Source: Kingella oralis (GTDB taxonomy: Bacteria; Pseudomonadota; Gammaproteobacteria; Burkholderiales; Neisseriaceae). Taken from it: DNA of 64,000 nt. The DNA is taken from the NCBI RefSeq assembly GCF_014054985.1, contig NZ_CP059569.1, forward strand, positions 2,340,500-2,404,499, given 5' to 3'. Shown piece by piece: positions 25,321 through 37,060 of the stretch. Each line of letters begins with the position of its first letter. Position 1 is the stretch's first letter. Under the pieces are notes generated by a model. The model made no database searches, had not been told where the DNA came from, and saw only the letters and a program-made list of their open reading frames with translations. The position numbers were made by a program, and so were the translations under genes.

Positions 25321-25998
25321 ATGTGGCAAAAACTGCAAACGCTCCCCAACCAACAAACCCACAGAGGCAAAATCGTCTACTGGCACATCCGCGATGGCGC
25401 AGTCTGGCACCAACACCGCAAAATCCACCGCGCCGACCCTGCCACGCTAGAAGTCTTCCAAACAGATGGCGGCTCAGGTTTTATCGCCCGCGATAAAAAC
25501 CACGTTTACCACGCATGGACAACCCTAAAAAACATCGGCCGCGCCAGCTTTGAACACATTGCCGCCTACCTCTGGCGCGACAAAAACCACGTTTACGCCG
25601 AACACGAAACCTCCCTGCGCGCCATTGCCGAAGCCGACCCCGCCACCTTCCGCTATCTCGGCAATGACTGGGCAGCCGACCGACACCACGCCTATTACGC
25701 CACCCGCCGCGTCAAACACTGCACCCGCCTCGACACCCTGCGCCTCATCGGAGCATGCTACGCCGCCGATGCCGATCACGTTTACTGGGACGGTAAACTC
25801 CTGCCACAAGCCGACCCCGCAAGCTGGCGGCATCTGCACGACAGCTTTTCCAAAAAACTCCGCCACGTCTATTACGGTACACGCATCATCCCCCGCGAAA
25901 ACCCCGCCGATTGGAACACGGAACGCGCCCAGACTACCGATGTTATGCGTGTCATGCGGCACATCGCCCAAGCCCAAGCAAACGATACGGCAGCCTGA
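25321..25998 (+). CDS. DKNYY-family protein
   Basis: 225 residues made of repeated units in which D-K-N/H-x-V/A-Y is followed by a loop and then AD-P-x-T/S-F/W: ARDKNHVYHAW, WRDKNHVYAEH, AADRHHAYYAT, AADADHVYWDG and SKKLRHVYYGT. This is the DKNYY repeat pattern, common in proteins linked to polymorphic toxin loci. The stop is in the uptake sequence (ACG GCA GCC TGA). Confidence 0.78.
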   Translation: MWQKLQTLPNQQTHRGKIVYWHIRDGAVWHQHRKIHRADPATLEVFQTDGGSGFIARDKNHVYHAWTTLKNIGRASFEHIAAYLWRDKNHVYAEHETSLRAIAEADPATFRYLGNDWAADRHHAYYATRRVKHCTRLDTLRLIGACYAADADHVYWDGKLLPQADPASWRHLHDSFSKKLRHVYYGTRIIPRENPADWNTERAQTTDVMRVMRHIAQAQANDTAA

Positions 25999-26099
25999 AA
26001 ACCGCAGGTTTCAACGAAGTTAAAACCCGTTGCCCCGTTTTCAGGCTGCCTATGCAGGCAACACCCAAGGCAGCCTGAAAATCCAAAAAGGAACCCGCC

Positions 26100-26504
26100 A
26101 TGAGCAACACCCATTACGTCTGCTTCCCCTGCCGCACCGCCGTCAAACGCGCAAAATCATGGTGCCGCGGCGACGAAGAACGCGCCCCGCGCTGCCCCCA
26201 TTGCGGCGGCGCGTGCACCGAATTGGACTACCGCGCCCCCGTTCCGCCCAAAAACAAAGGCAAAGCATGGGCGGCGCTGTTCGCCCGCACCCTAGCTGAG
26301 CAACGCCGCCGCAACGGCTACGACCCCGCCGCGCTTGCCGCCCGCAAGCACCAACTGGAACGCGAAGCCGCCGCCCTGTCGGCACGGTTAAACAACGCGA
26401 AAAACCCGCCCCATCCCGACCATGCCAAGCAAATCCGCCGCGAACTGCGCCGCGTGCAAAACGCGCTGGTGTGGTACGGCGTGCGGCCGGATGAGGCAGC
26501 CTGA
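26100..26504 (+). CDS. Small zinc-ribbon protein
   Basis: 134 residues. An N-terminal zinc ribbon is formed by CFPC (residues 8-11) and CPHC (about 32-35), followed by a basic, helical C-terminal half rich in Arg and Lys (QIRRELRRVQNALVWYGV). This could bind nucleic acid, but no function is known. The stop TGA is part of an uptake sequence (GAG GCA GCC TGA). It lies between the DKNYY and Imm63-like genes. Confidence 0.65.
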   Translation: MSNTHYVCFPCRTAVKRAKSWCRGDEERAPRCPHCGGACTELDYRAPVPPKNKGKAWAALFARTLAEQRRRNGYDPAALAARKHQLEREAAALSARLNNAKNPPHPDHAKQIRRELRRVQNALVWYGVRPDEAA

Positions 26505-26527
26505 AAACCCGCGCCACGGAGCCCCCC

Positions 26528-26977
26528 ATGTTCAACTTCTTCCGCCGCCCCAAAATACTCACCTTCGAGCAAATCCGCGCCGAGACCGACCGCCTGCGCG
26601 CCCTTATAGGCGCACCCGATAATGTGTGTCCGCTGCTCAGTTCCTCGTTTGGCGACGGCTCGCCCTTTCTCCGCGTCGTGGCAGACGGCTATATTTACGC
26701 CAACGAAGAGCGCGGTCATGTTTACAACGAAAGAAAAACGCAGGATTTAGACGAACTGCTGTATTGGATAATGAAAGACATCACGTTCAGCATGGCGGTG
26801 GATTACGAAGTCGCAAACCGCGTACCCAAAACCGACTTCCGCCGTATGCTGTTCGCCAAAGATTTGGAATTATTAGGCAGCCTGAAACCCGAATGGCGCG
26901 AACGCAAGCAGCGGGAATACGATGCCGTTCTGGCGCAATACCCGTTTAACGATGAAATTGGATACAAGGTAGCCTGA
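26528..26977 (+). CDS. Imm63-like immunity protein
   Basis: 149 residues. The pattern RLRALIGAPDN, GYIYANEERGHVYNERKTQD, LDELLYWIMKDITFSMAVDY and KTDFRRMLFAKDLELLGSL resembles the immunity protein 63 family as I recall it: an ERG motif, a DELLYWI helix and a DFRRxxF motif. The C-terminal YPFNDEIGYKVA ends on a variant uptake sequence (GGTAGCCTGAA) that supplies the TGA. No cognate toxin is in the window. Confidence 0.65.
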   Translation: MFNFFRRPKILTFEQIRAETDRLRALIGAPDNVCPLLSSSFGDGSPFLRVVADGYIYANEERGHVYNERKTQDLDELLYWIMKDITFSMAVDYEVANRVPKTDFRRMLFAKDLELLGSLKPEWRERKQREYDAVLAQYPFNDEIGYKVA

Positions 26978-27023
26978 AAATCTGTTTGCCGTCCGCTGCC
27001 CAAAAGCAGCCTGAAAGCCCGCC

Positions 27024-27746
27024 ATGCCCCTTGCCGAAGCCAACCTTGCCCACCCCCACCGCCAAGCCGCCCTGTGCGCCCAGCTCGCCCGCGCAGGCGT
27101 CGTATTCCGTTTCGGCGTATGGCAAGCCCCCGCGCACAGCGACCCCGAAGCCGACCACGCCGCCGCGCTTGCCGCCCTGTTTGCGCAAATTCTGCAAGCC
27201 GACCACGATGCCCAAGCCGAGCGCATTGCGCAATACCACGCCGAGCGGCTCGCCGCCGCGCAAAACGACACCGAACGCGCAAAAATCCGCCGCGCCGCCG
27301 CGCAAAACCCGCTGCCGCCGCTCAGCTTTCACCCCCAAGCCGCCCGCAGCGCACCGTTGGACACCTGCTTTATCCAGCCCGCCGCCAGCCTGCGCCCCAG
27401 CCGCGACTACGCCCAAGCCGAATTTGATCCGCAAAACTGGTTCGTCCGTCTTTATCGCGCGTTCAACGAGCCGCCCTACGGTTTGGGCAGCCTGCCCGAA
27501 GCCGACCGCCGCGCCCTGTGGGCAGATTTCTGCGAACAAACGGGGCTGCTGCCAGAAGCCAATATCAGCGTGCGCGACTGGGTGCGCCACAACAGCTACA
27601 ACCACAATGGCAGAGCGCAATACAGCCGACACCCGCTCAGCAACTATTTTGATGCGGGGTTAGAATGGTGGGACATCTGGTGCCTCACCATACACCATCC
27701 CCGCCGCCAAACCATCGCCGCCCTTGCCGCCAGCGCAACCGATTAG
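27024..27746 (+). CDS. Hypothetical protein of the accessory array
   Basis: 240 residues, Ala-rich. The N-terminal half is a long helical stretch (ILQADHDAQAERIAQYHAER and on to QNPLPPLSF). The C-terminal half has aromatic motifs (DPQNWFVRLYRAFNEPPYGL, WVRHNSYNHNG, GLEWWDIWCL). I do not recognise a family. The TAG stop overlaps the start of an uptake sequence (T-AGGCAGCCTGAAAA). Confidence 0.6.
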   Translation: MPLAEANLAHPHRQAALCAQLARAGVVFRFGVWQAPAHSDPEADHAAALAALFAQILQADHDAQAERIAQYHAERLAAAQNDTERAKIRRAAAQNPLPPLSFHPQAARSAPLDTCFIQPAASLRPSRDYAQAEFDPQNWFVRLYRAFNEPPYGLGSLPEADRRALWADFCEQTGLLPEANISVRDWVRHNSYNHNGRAQYSRHPLSNYFDAGLEWWDIWCLTIHHPRRQTIAALAASATD

Positions 27747-27784
27747 GCAGCCTGAAAACAACAAACCAACACCATTCACACCCC

Positions 27785-28273
27785 ATGCAAAAATTCATCC
27801 TCCTGCGCGGGCACGAAGGCGCAGGCAAAACCACCTACGCCGCCCGGCTCATCGCCCAATTCCAACGCGACTACCCGCAAGCCTGAATCGTTTACATCGA
27901 CAACGACCAAGCCCTCACCGACCCGCAAGGCAACTACCGCTTTGACTTTGAGCAATTCGCCGCCGCCCACCGCCAAAACCAAGCCCGCCAGCAAGCCGCG
28001 TTTGAATACGGCAAAGCCCATCCCCAAGCCGATTTACTCATCATCAACGCCAATCCCAACCAAAAACGCAAAACCTGCGAAGCCATGCTCGCCACCGCCC
28101 GCAGCCACGGCTTTTCCACCGAAACCTACCGCCTGCACCACTTCCATCCCAACCTGCACGGCGTGTCGCCCGAAGAAGTCGCCCAAAGCTACGCGCGGCT
28201 CAACGCCAACCCCGTGGAGGGCGAAATCCACATCGGTAAAGTGGACGAAAAATCAACAAATTGCTATGATTAG
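27785..28273 (+). pseudogene. P-loop kinase-like gene with an in-frame TGA
   Basis: MQKFILLRGHEGAGKTTYAA carries a Walker A motif (GHEGAGKTT) of the zeta-toxin/polynucleotide-kinase-like ATPase type. The frame is stopped by TGA at 27884-27886 (PQA-stop-IVYIDNDQAL) and then runs on unbroken with ADLLIINANPNQKRKTCEAM and SPEEVAQSYARLNANPVEGE to a TAG at 28273 inside an uptake sequence. The full frame is 162 codons. A TGG-to-TGA change would explain it. The sequence at the stop, GCAAGCCTGAA, resembles an uptake sequence. Confidence 0.7.
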
Positions 28274-28326
28274 GCAGCCTGAAAATCCGATAAACCCCCA
28301 ACCACACATCAAACCAAAGGCGTACC

Positions 28327-28758
28327 ATGCAGCCTGAAAAACCCATCATCTTTACCTACATTGAATCAACCCATCTTGAAACAGAAGAGGAGAAACTCAT
28401 GCGTAATCTCAACACTCTGATGCACCGCATCTTCATGGACATTGAAGGCGTAACCGACTCCGCCCTTGTGGACGGCGCAGCAGGCAAACTGATGAAACAC
28501 GAAGGCAACCACACCGATTTTGACACCCTCACCCACGGCATCGTCGCCATCTACAACTTCAAAGCCCGCATCTCGCGCGCCCTGCAAACCAAAGAGCCGA
28601 TGGAATATTTTTGGGTAACCCTGCAAAACCAACACCACGTTTTCTACCCCATCCCCATGCGCCCGCACATGTTTATCTACATCGCCGTGGACAAAACCAG
28701 CACCATGCCCACCAACGTTATCACCAAGCTCAAACAACTCACCCTGCCTACTGATTAA
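28327..28758 (+). CDS. Roadblock/LC7-like small protein
   Basis: 143 residues, or 119 from the internal ATG at 28399. The pattern IFMDIEGVTDSALVDGAAGK, THGIVAIYNFKARIS, YFWVTLQNQHHVFYPIP and MFIYIAVDKTS follows roadblock/LC7 domains, which act as GTPase-partner or scaffold proteins. The assignment is by pattern only. The first codons ATG CAG CCT GAA AAA are an uptake sequence, so the N-terminus MQPEK may be recombination-derived. It is the last gene of the array. Confidence 0.6.
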   Translation: MQPEKPIIFTYIESTHLETEEEKLMRNLNTLMHRIFMDIEGVTDSALVDGAAGKLMKHEGNHTDFDTLTHGIVAIYNFKARISRALQTKEPMEYFWVTLQNQHHVFYPIPMRPHMFIYIAVDKTSTMPTNVITKLKQLTLPTD

Positions 28759-28778
28759 ACCCCAATGGGCGTAATCCA

Positions 28779-28824
28779 TTTTCAGGCTGCCTTATACGCT
28801 CTATATATTAGGCAGCCTGAAAAC
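28779..28824. terminator. Inverted uptake-sequence pair ending the array
   Basis: ATTTTCAGGCTGCC and GGCAGCCTGAAAA around an AT-rich loop. Confidence 0.6.
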
Positions 28825-28896
28825 TTGAAAATCCACACCGTAGCCCCTAATTAAGAGCGCACCATGAAATACAACCCATTCAAAAGAGGCAAAAAA

Positions 28897-29430
28897 ATGA
28901 CCAAACAAACCCAAACCCCCGAAACAGAAAATCCAACCGTAGAAACCGCCGAAAGCCAAGCCGAGCAACCCACCCTAGAATCCCTGCAAGCCCGCATCGC
29001 CGAGCTAGAAGGGCAGCTTAAAGACGAACAACTGCGCAGCCTCGCCAACGAGCAAAACCTACGCCGTCGCTTCCAAGAAGAAATCCAAGCCGCCCACAAA
29101 TTCGCCGCGCAAAAATTCGCCGCCGAAATGCTCACCGTCAAAGACTACCTAGAAATGGCATTGCAAGACCAAAGCGGCAATTTTGAAGCGTTGAAAATGG
29201 GCGTCAGCATGACTCTCAACGAGCTTAACAAAGCCTTTGACAATACCCAAATCAAAGAAATCCCCGCCGAACAAGGCAGCAAACTAGACCCGCACCACCA
29301 CCAAGCCATGCAAGAAGTAGAAGCCAGCGAACAAGAAGCAGGCACCATCGTCGGCACACTCAAAAAAGGCTACACCCTCAACGAGCGCGTATTGCGCCCC
29401 GCGATGGTAACCGTCGCCAAAGCCGCCTAA
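28897..29430 (+). CDS. grpE: Nucleotide exchange factor GrpE
   Basis: Co-chaperone that releases ADP from DnaK. 177 residues from the ATG at 28897, which has an AGAGG site seven bases upstream; an ATG at 28864 would add 11 residues. A long charged coiled coil (residues about 30-90) precedes the beta domain, whose markers are MGVSMTLNELNKAFDN, LDPHHHQAMQEVEA and GTIVGTLKKGYTLNERVLRP. The end VTVAKAA is standard. dnaK and dnaJ are not adjacent. An uptake-sequence stem at 29440-29479 follows. Confidence 0.97.
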   Translation: MTKQTQTPETENPTVETAESQAEQPTLESLQARIAELEGQLKDEQLRSLANEQNLRRRFQEEIQAAHKFAAQKFAAEMLTVKDYLEMALQDQSGNFEALKMGVSMTLNELNKAFDNTQIKEIPAEQGSKLDPHHHQAMQEVEASEQEAGTIVGTLKKGYTLNERVLRPAMVTVAKAA

Positions 29431-29439
29431 TCCATCCAA

Positions 29440-29479
29440 AGGCAGCCTGAAAACGAGAAAACACGTTTCAGGCTGCCTT
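29440..29479. terminator. grpE terminator (uptake-sequence stem)
   Basis: AGGCAGCCTGAAAACG faces CGTTTCAGGCTGCCTTT. Confidence 0.65.
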
Positions 29480-29574
29480 TGTCGCGTCAGATGAAAAGAG
29501 TGAATACAAGTTCTCAATCCCCGCTTCAACAACGCCCAACCTCGTTTCAGGCTGCCTCATCATCTTAAATCCGT

Positions 29575-29580
29575 TATAAT
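29575..29580 (+). promoter_or_regulatory. Candidate -10 element of zipA
   Basis: TATAAT 54 bp before the zipA ATG, right after an uptake sequence. Confidence 0.45.
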
Positions 29581-29633
29581 CCCAATATTTAGCGCATTAG
29601 GCGCATCACTCTATTCGCACGGAACAACAAAAA

Positions 29634-31088
29634 ATGAATATTTTTCTCCTCATCATCATCCTACTTGCCGTACTCATCGTTGTTGTCGCCTACAACATGC
29701 ACCAAGAAAACCAATACCGCCAAAAAATCCGCAGCCAATTTGGACACGCCGACAGCGATGCCCTGCTCAACGCCAGCCACCGCTCCACCCGCGACGGACA
29801 AACCTTCGCCGAAACAGGCAAACGCCTGCGCCGCAGCCCCGTAAAACCCGAAACCCCAAGCGAGCCCACCGTTGCGCCCAACCCAGCCAAACCCACGCCC
29901 GCGCCGCAACAAACGCATCCTGAAAAACCCAAAACCGAATTGCCCCAGCCTAAACCCCAAACCCAACCCGCCGAAAAACCCACCGCAAAAGCTGCGCTAC
30001 AACTCACTGCCCAGCCCATTGACAACGAAATTAGCGTAACCATTAACGCCAAACCCGATTTTCAGGCTGCCGAACAAGAAATCTCCGTTAATCTAGCCCC
30101 TCCCGCCCAGCCCATCGCCAAACCCAAAACCAATCCCAACCAATCCGAGCTCCAATTTGACCGCACCGAGCAACAACCCAAGCGCGAAACCCCATTCGCC
30201 CAAATCATCAACAGCGTAACCAACGTAGCCGCCCCCCCAGCCGAAGCCCGCAAACCCTTGATTTCACTCGCCAGCCTAGAAAACAGCGATTTGCAATGGT
30301 TTGATAAACGCTTTGACTACATGAGCTACATCGCTCTCTACGAACTCCAAGAACTCAACGTTATCCCCCGCCTATCAGGCAGCCATCGCTTTCAAATTGT
30401 CGGCTGCACCCTAGACGGACGCTTCCAAGTCGCCGAACCCATCCCAGGCGTTGCCTACCAAGCCTTTGTAATCGGCTTGCAAGCCATCAGTCGCAGCGGT
30501 TTAGCCAGCGAAGAAGAGCTGGAACACTTTGCCCAGCAATCGCGCCAATTCGCCGAAAAAATGAACGGCATCGCCAGCACCACCCACACAGGCGATTTCC
30601 TTGAAGCCGCCCGACCGCTAGACGAACTCTGCGCCCGCGTCGATCAAACCATCGCCATCCATCTCGTTGCCCGCTCCAACGTATCAGGCAACGAACTGCG
30701 GCATGCCGTAGAGAAAGCAGGCTTTATGCTGATGCACGACGGCACATTCGCCTACCTTGGCAGCGACGGCGACCCCAAATACACCATCGCCGCCCTTGAT
30801 GGCAGCGTGTTCACCGAAGCCCTGCTCAGCAACCAGCCCTACAAAGGATTCAGCATGCTGTTTGACATCACGCGCGTTCCCAGTGCCGAAGAAGACTTCA
30901 ACGAATTTATGAACATCGCCGTCAAGCTGTCCGGCGAACTCGGCTTAGACCTTGTGGACGACCAAGTGCGCCAGCTCTCCACCGAGTGGCTCAAAGAAGT
31001 CCGCACCTATGTTGGCGCGCGCCAAACCGAAATGCGCCGCGTAGGCATAGAACCCAACAGCCCGCTTGCCAAACGCGTGTTCGCCTAA
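29634..31088 (+). CDS. zipA: Cell division protein ZipA-like
   Basis: 484 residues. An N-terminal membrane anchor at about 3-21 (IFLLIIILLAVLIVVVAYN) is followed by a charged segment and a Pro/Gln/Lys-rich linker (about 70-200). The C-terminal FtsZ-binding domain (about 290-470) contains GSHRFQIVGCTLDGRFQVAE, GDFLEAARPLDELCARVDQT, FMLMHDGTFAYLG and VPSAEEDFNEFMNIAVKLSG. This is the ZipA layout, which tethers FtsZ filaments to the inner membrane. It is transcribed alone between an uptake-sequence terminator and a classical hairpin. Confidence 0.9.
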   Translation: MNIFLLIIILLAVLIVVVAYNMHQENQYRQKIRSQFGHADSDALLNASHRSTRDGQTFAETGKRLRRSPVKPETPSEPTVAPNPAKPTPAPQQTHPEKPKTELPQPKPQTQPAEKPTAKAALQLTAQPIDNEISVTINAKPDFQAAEQEISVNLAPPAQPIAKPKTNPNQSELQFDRTEQQPKRETPFAQIINSVTNVAAPPAEARKPLISLASLENSDLQWFDKRFDYMSYIALYELQELNVIPRLSGSHRFQIVGCTLDGRFQVAEPIPGVAYQAFVIGLQAISRSGLASEEELEHFAQQSRQFAEKMNGIASTTHTGDFLEAARPLDELCARVDQTIAIHLVARSNVSGNELRHAVEKAGFMLMHDGTFAYLGSDGDPKYTIAALDGSVFTEALLSNQPYKGFSMLFDITRVPSAEEDFNEFMNIAVKLSGELGLDLVDDQVRQLSTEWLKEVRTYVGARQTEMRRVGIEPNSPLAKRVFA

Positions 31089-31093
31089 TAAAC

Positions 31094-31130
31094 AAACCGT
31101 ATCCTAAAATTTTGGATACGGTTTTTGTTT
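31094..31130 (+). terminator. Rho-independent terminator of zipA
   Basis: AAACCGTATCC pairs with GGATACGGTTT around TAAAATTTT and is followed by a T-rich run. It is one of few terminators here not built from uptake sequences. Confidence 0.9.
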
Positions 31131-31347
31131 GCGGATTAGGTTGGTTTCACAGAAGCGCATATACTCGTTTTCAGGCTGCCTCTGTCTAAATGAGGTGTTA
31201 AACCTCCAAGGCAGTCTGAAACTGTGCCTCCATTTTTATGCTGCCATTTTTGCTGTTTGCTGCTTCTGTTGATAAAAGTCCCCGAACAAAAAACCATTAT
31301 TGCGCAATCATTTGACCGTTTTACAGAAACATTTTCTGTTGTGGGGA

Positions 31348-31376
31348 TTGACAATATTGGTTTGTGTGCGTATAGT
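31348..31376 (+). promoter_or_regulatory. rRNA operon promoter
   Basis: TTGACA at 31348-31353, a 17-bp spacer and TATAGT at 31371-31376, about 220 bp before mature 16S. The rest of the 31131-31597 leader has no gene. It holds uptake-sequence pieces and the left arm of the 16S processing stem (31451-31471), exactly complementary to 33160-33180 after 16S. Confidence 0.85.
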
Positions 31377-31597
31377 TCGCATCTTTCGCTGCTACGGCAG
31401 TCAAAGCTTCTGTAAAGAAGCTTAAGTTTTGTTCTTTAAGAAGACAGATTACCGATAAGTGTGAGTGCCTGATGGTCTCACACTGCGACAAAAACAGACA
31501 AGAAGGATTAATGATGATTTAGGCTTTTAGTTTGAATTGTTATTGATTGCCTTGTCAGTTTCTTTGAAGCAGACCAGAATAAAGTAAGTTAGAGATT

Positions 31598-33141
<1,544 letters not shown>

Positions 33142-33205
33142 GAGAAAAAGAGACGATTAGGCACTCACACTTATCGGTAAACTGTACATAAAGATGCGAC
33201 ACATA

Positions 33206-33282
<77 letters not shown>

Positions 33283-33332
33283 AGAGAAGCAAGCCGCAAG
33301 TAAAAAACCTCATGAGAGGAAAAGAGAATACT

Positions 33333-33408
33333 GGGGGCATAGCTCAGTTGGTAGAGCACCTGCTTTGCAAGCAGGGGGTCATCGGTTCGATCCCGTTTGC
33401 CTCCACCA
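33333..33408 (+). tRNA. tRNA-Ala (TGC)
   Basis: 76 nt. Acceptor GGGGGCA/TGCCTCC carries the G3-U70 pair that identifies Ala. Anticodon TGC in CTTTGCAAG; CCA is encoded. Confidence 0.97.
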
Positions 33409-33777
33409 AGATTTCCCAAATCAAAGCAGCCTGAAAGCATGTTAGGCTATTTTAATTTGCGAAAACAACGCATCGATCTTTAACAAATTGGAAAGCCGAA
33501 ATCAACAAACAAAGACAAAAGTTTGGATTGGTTTGAAATGCTGGTGCAACAGCATTTCAGGCAGCCTGAAATGCCATTTAACGCAAGTTAAAAAGCAAAC
33601 AGGCAAAAAAGAAACAAACAAAAGAATTTGGGTGATGATTGTATCGACTTAATCCTGAAACACAAAAGGCAGGATTAAGACACAACAAAGCAGTAAGCTT
33701 TATCAAAGTAGGGAATCTAAGTTATAGCGGTAGTCAACGCTGGTTATAACGAAGTCAAAAGGTTCTTCAAATGATAG
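33409..33777 (+). other. 16S-23S spacer, distal part
   Basis: No gene. It holds two uptake sequences, a hairpin AAATGCTG/CAGCATTT at 33537-33560, and the left arm of the 23S processing stem (33762-33785), which is perfectly complementary to 36658-36681 after 23S. Confidence 0.8.
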
Positions 33778-36666
<2,889 letters not shown>

Positions 36667-36803
36667 ATCATTTGAAGAACTTTGCAATAAAACAAAGTGA
36701 AGCAAAGATAAAGCTTACTGATGAATACATTCATCACCGAAATAAGACAAAATAAAGTAATAAATAAAAAGTTGATAAACGGCTTGCCAATTTGACAGTT
36801 TAT

Positions 36804-36918
36804 GTTTGGCGACCATAGCGGTTTGGTCCCACTCCTTCCCATCCCGAACAGGACAGTGAAACGAACCAGCGCCGATGATAGTATGGATTCCCATGCGAAA
36901 GTAGGTCATCGCCAAACT
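36804..36918 (+). rRNA. rrf: 5S ribosomal RNA
   Basis: About 115 nt with terminal stem GTTTGGCGA/TCGCCAAAC. Contains GGTCCCACTCC, CCCATCCCGAACAGGACAGTG (loop B/C region) and GCGCCGATGATAGTATGG. Confidence 0.95.
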
Positions 36919-36926
36919 CCTTATGC

Positions 36927-36967
36927 AAAACCCCTTTGGTTGCCATCACAGCCAAAGGGGTTTAGTC
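36927..36967 (+). terminator. rRNA operon terminator
   Basis: AAAACCCCTTTGG and CCAAAGGGGTTT form a 12-bp stem just after 5S. Confidence 0.92.
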
Positions 36968-37060
36968 TTGGCAACTTGTTGGGAAGTGTTAGACTTTATT
37001 TATTGGATTTACCAGCAAATGTTAAAATACACGGTTCTTAATTTTACAGGCAGCCTGAAA

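Noticed and set aside
36923..37060. Extended N-terminus of UvrA from 36923
   Set aside because: The extension runs through the rRNA operon terminator. The ATG at 37061 gives the usual 950 residues.
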